Assembly: GCA_963281155.1 (NCBI GenBank)
Contig: CAUJLY010000001.1
Location: 4,154,001-4,218,000, forward strand
Direction: 5' to 3'
DNA: 64,000 nt
DNA from: Rhabditophanes sp. KR3021
Lineage: Eukaryota > Nematoda > Chromadorea > Rhabditida > Alloionematidae
Shown: one piece after another, positions 63,857 through 64,000 of the stretch
How positions within the stretch are numbered: the first letter of the stretch is position 1
Layout: the number at the start of each line of letters is the position of its first letter
Made by a program: the position numbers and the translations under genes
Notes under the pieces: generated by a model
Seen by the model: the letters and a program-made list of their open reading frames with translations, nothing else
Told to the model about the DNA's origin: nothing
Database searches by the model: none

Positions 63857-64000
63857 GGGTAAAGAGCTAATTGTTGTAAAGAAAACTTATCCATCAAAAC
63901 AAATTGCAGAAAATGTAGAAGCAATCTTAGCTAATGCACTTCGTGAACAATTAGCTAACTCTGCCAGCGGAAACCCATCATTTGATTTTGTGAGTCAAAT
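63857..64000 (+). CDS. Open frame running off the window edge, product unknown
   Basis: From a possible acceptor ACTAAG the frame stays open to the edge with clear coding character (ELIVVKKTYPSKQIAENVEA, ANALREQLANSASGNP) and a base composition less AT-rich than its flanks. It may be an exon of the next gene or the antisense of an UNC-45 region. No family recognised. Confidence 0.3.

Noticed and set aside
63839..63960. Inverted repeats TTCACGAAGTG / CACTTCGTGAA and AGCTAATTGTT / AACAATTAGCT
   Set aside because: The two pairs are not in nested order, so they do not make one hairpin or transposon end; likely partly chance.

Overview
The window is AT-rich animal DNA with compact genes. Introns are mostly about 38-51 nt, with GT starts and TTTTAG/TTTCAG ends. 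The gene content is nematode-like: two minus-strand SL1-type spliced-leader RNA genes, an apparent chemoreceptor, a galectin, a tyrosine phosphatase of the expanded nematode type, a C-terminal UNC-45, and a histone H4 with Cys at the position where Caenorhabditis H4 has Cys. The leader matches the classical nematode SL1 at 18 of 22 positions. I infer a nematode, possibly of the Strongyloides/Panagrolaimus side of the tree from base composition, short introns and leader form. That placement is from memory and unconfirmed.

Layout. 0-2 kb: 3' part of an SLC2A13-like H+/myo-inositol cotransporter. 2-8 kb: almost gene-free. 8-9.3 kb: a class A GPCR. 9.6-12.8 kb (minus): a complete six-exon sterol O-acyltransferase whose largest intron holds, on the opposite strand, a broken histone H3-like gene and an orphan ORF. 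13.4 kb: galectin. 15.7-16.7 kb: an SRSF2-type SR splicing factor. 17.7-18.1 kb: the two SL RNA genes. 20.2 kb: a 93-residue orphan. 23.0-23.9 kb: the 3' part of a GATA factor. 25.2-26.8 kb: a sugar-transporter-like MFS protein. 28.2-29.65 kb: a tyrosine phosphatase with two apparent lesions. 30.8-34.9 kb: a tandem pair of intronless F-box/LRR-like proteins. 35.2-37.4 kb: a histone cluster with intact H4, H2A and H2B, and a decayed H3 divergent from H4. 37.8-41.8 kb: a secreted lipase, a C-type lectin-like membrane protein and an RGG/Asn-rich protein.

42.0-50.3 kb holds six genes in one direction: an AT-hook/WD-like protein, a type I membrane protein, exosome subunit EXOSC7/RRP42, RNF121-type E3 ligase, an EGF-type membrane protein and a small coiled-coil protein. 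50.5-53.3 kb: EMC3 (minus) and NDUFB5 (plus). 54.0-55.2 kb: a nematode-type 7TM receptor. 55.4-56.3 kb: a fragmented gene. 56.7-58.8 kb: a beta-TrCP/LIN-23 F-box-WD40 protein. 58.8-62.1 kb: no recognisable gene. 62.1-63.5 kb: the C-terminal part of UNC-45. An unassigned open frame runs off the right edge.

Most genes are unrelated neighbours. Functional links are the SL RNA genes with several genes that have a splice-acceptor-like TTTTAG close before the start codon, and the core histone genes, which share short divergent promoters with TATA boxes. The most striking observations are the tandem SL RNA pair with covarying stem bases, and two separate broken histone H3 copies with no intact H3 in the window.
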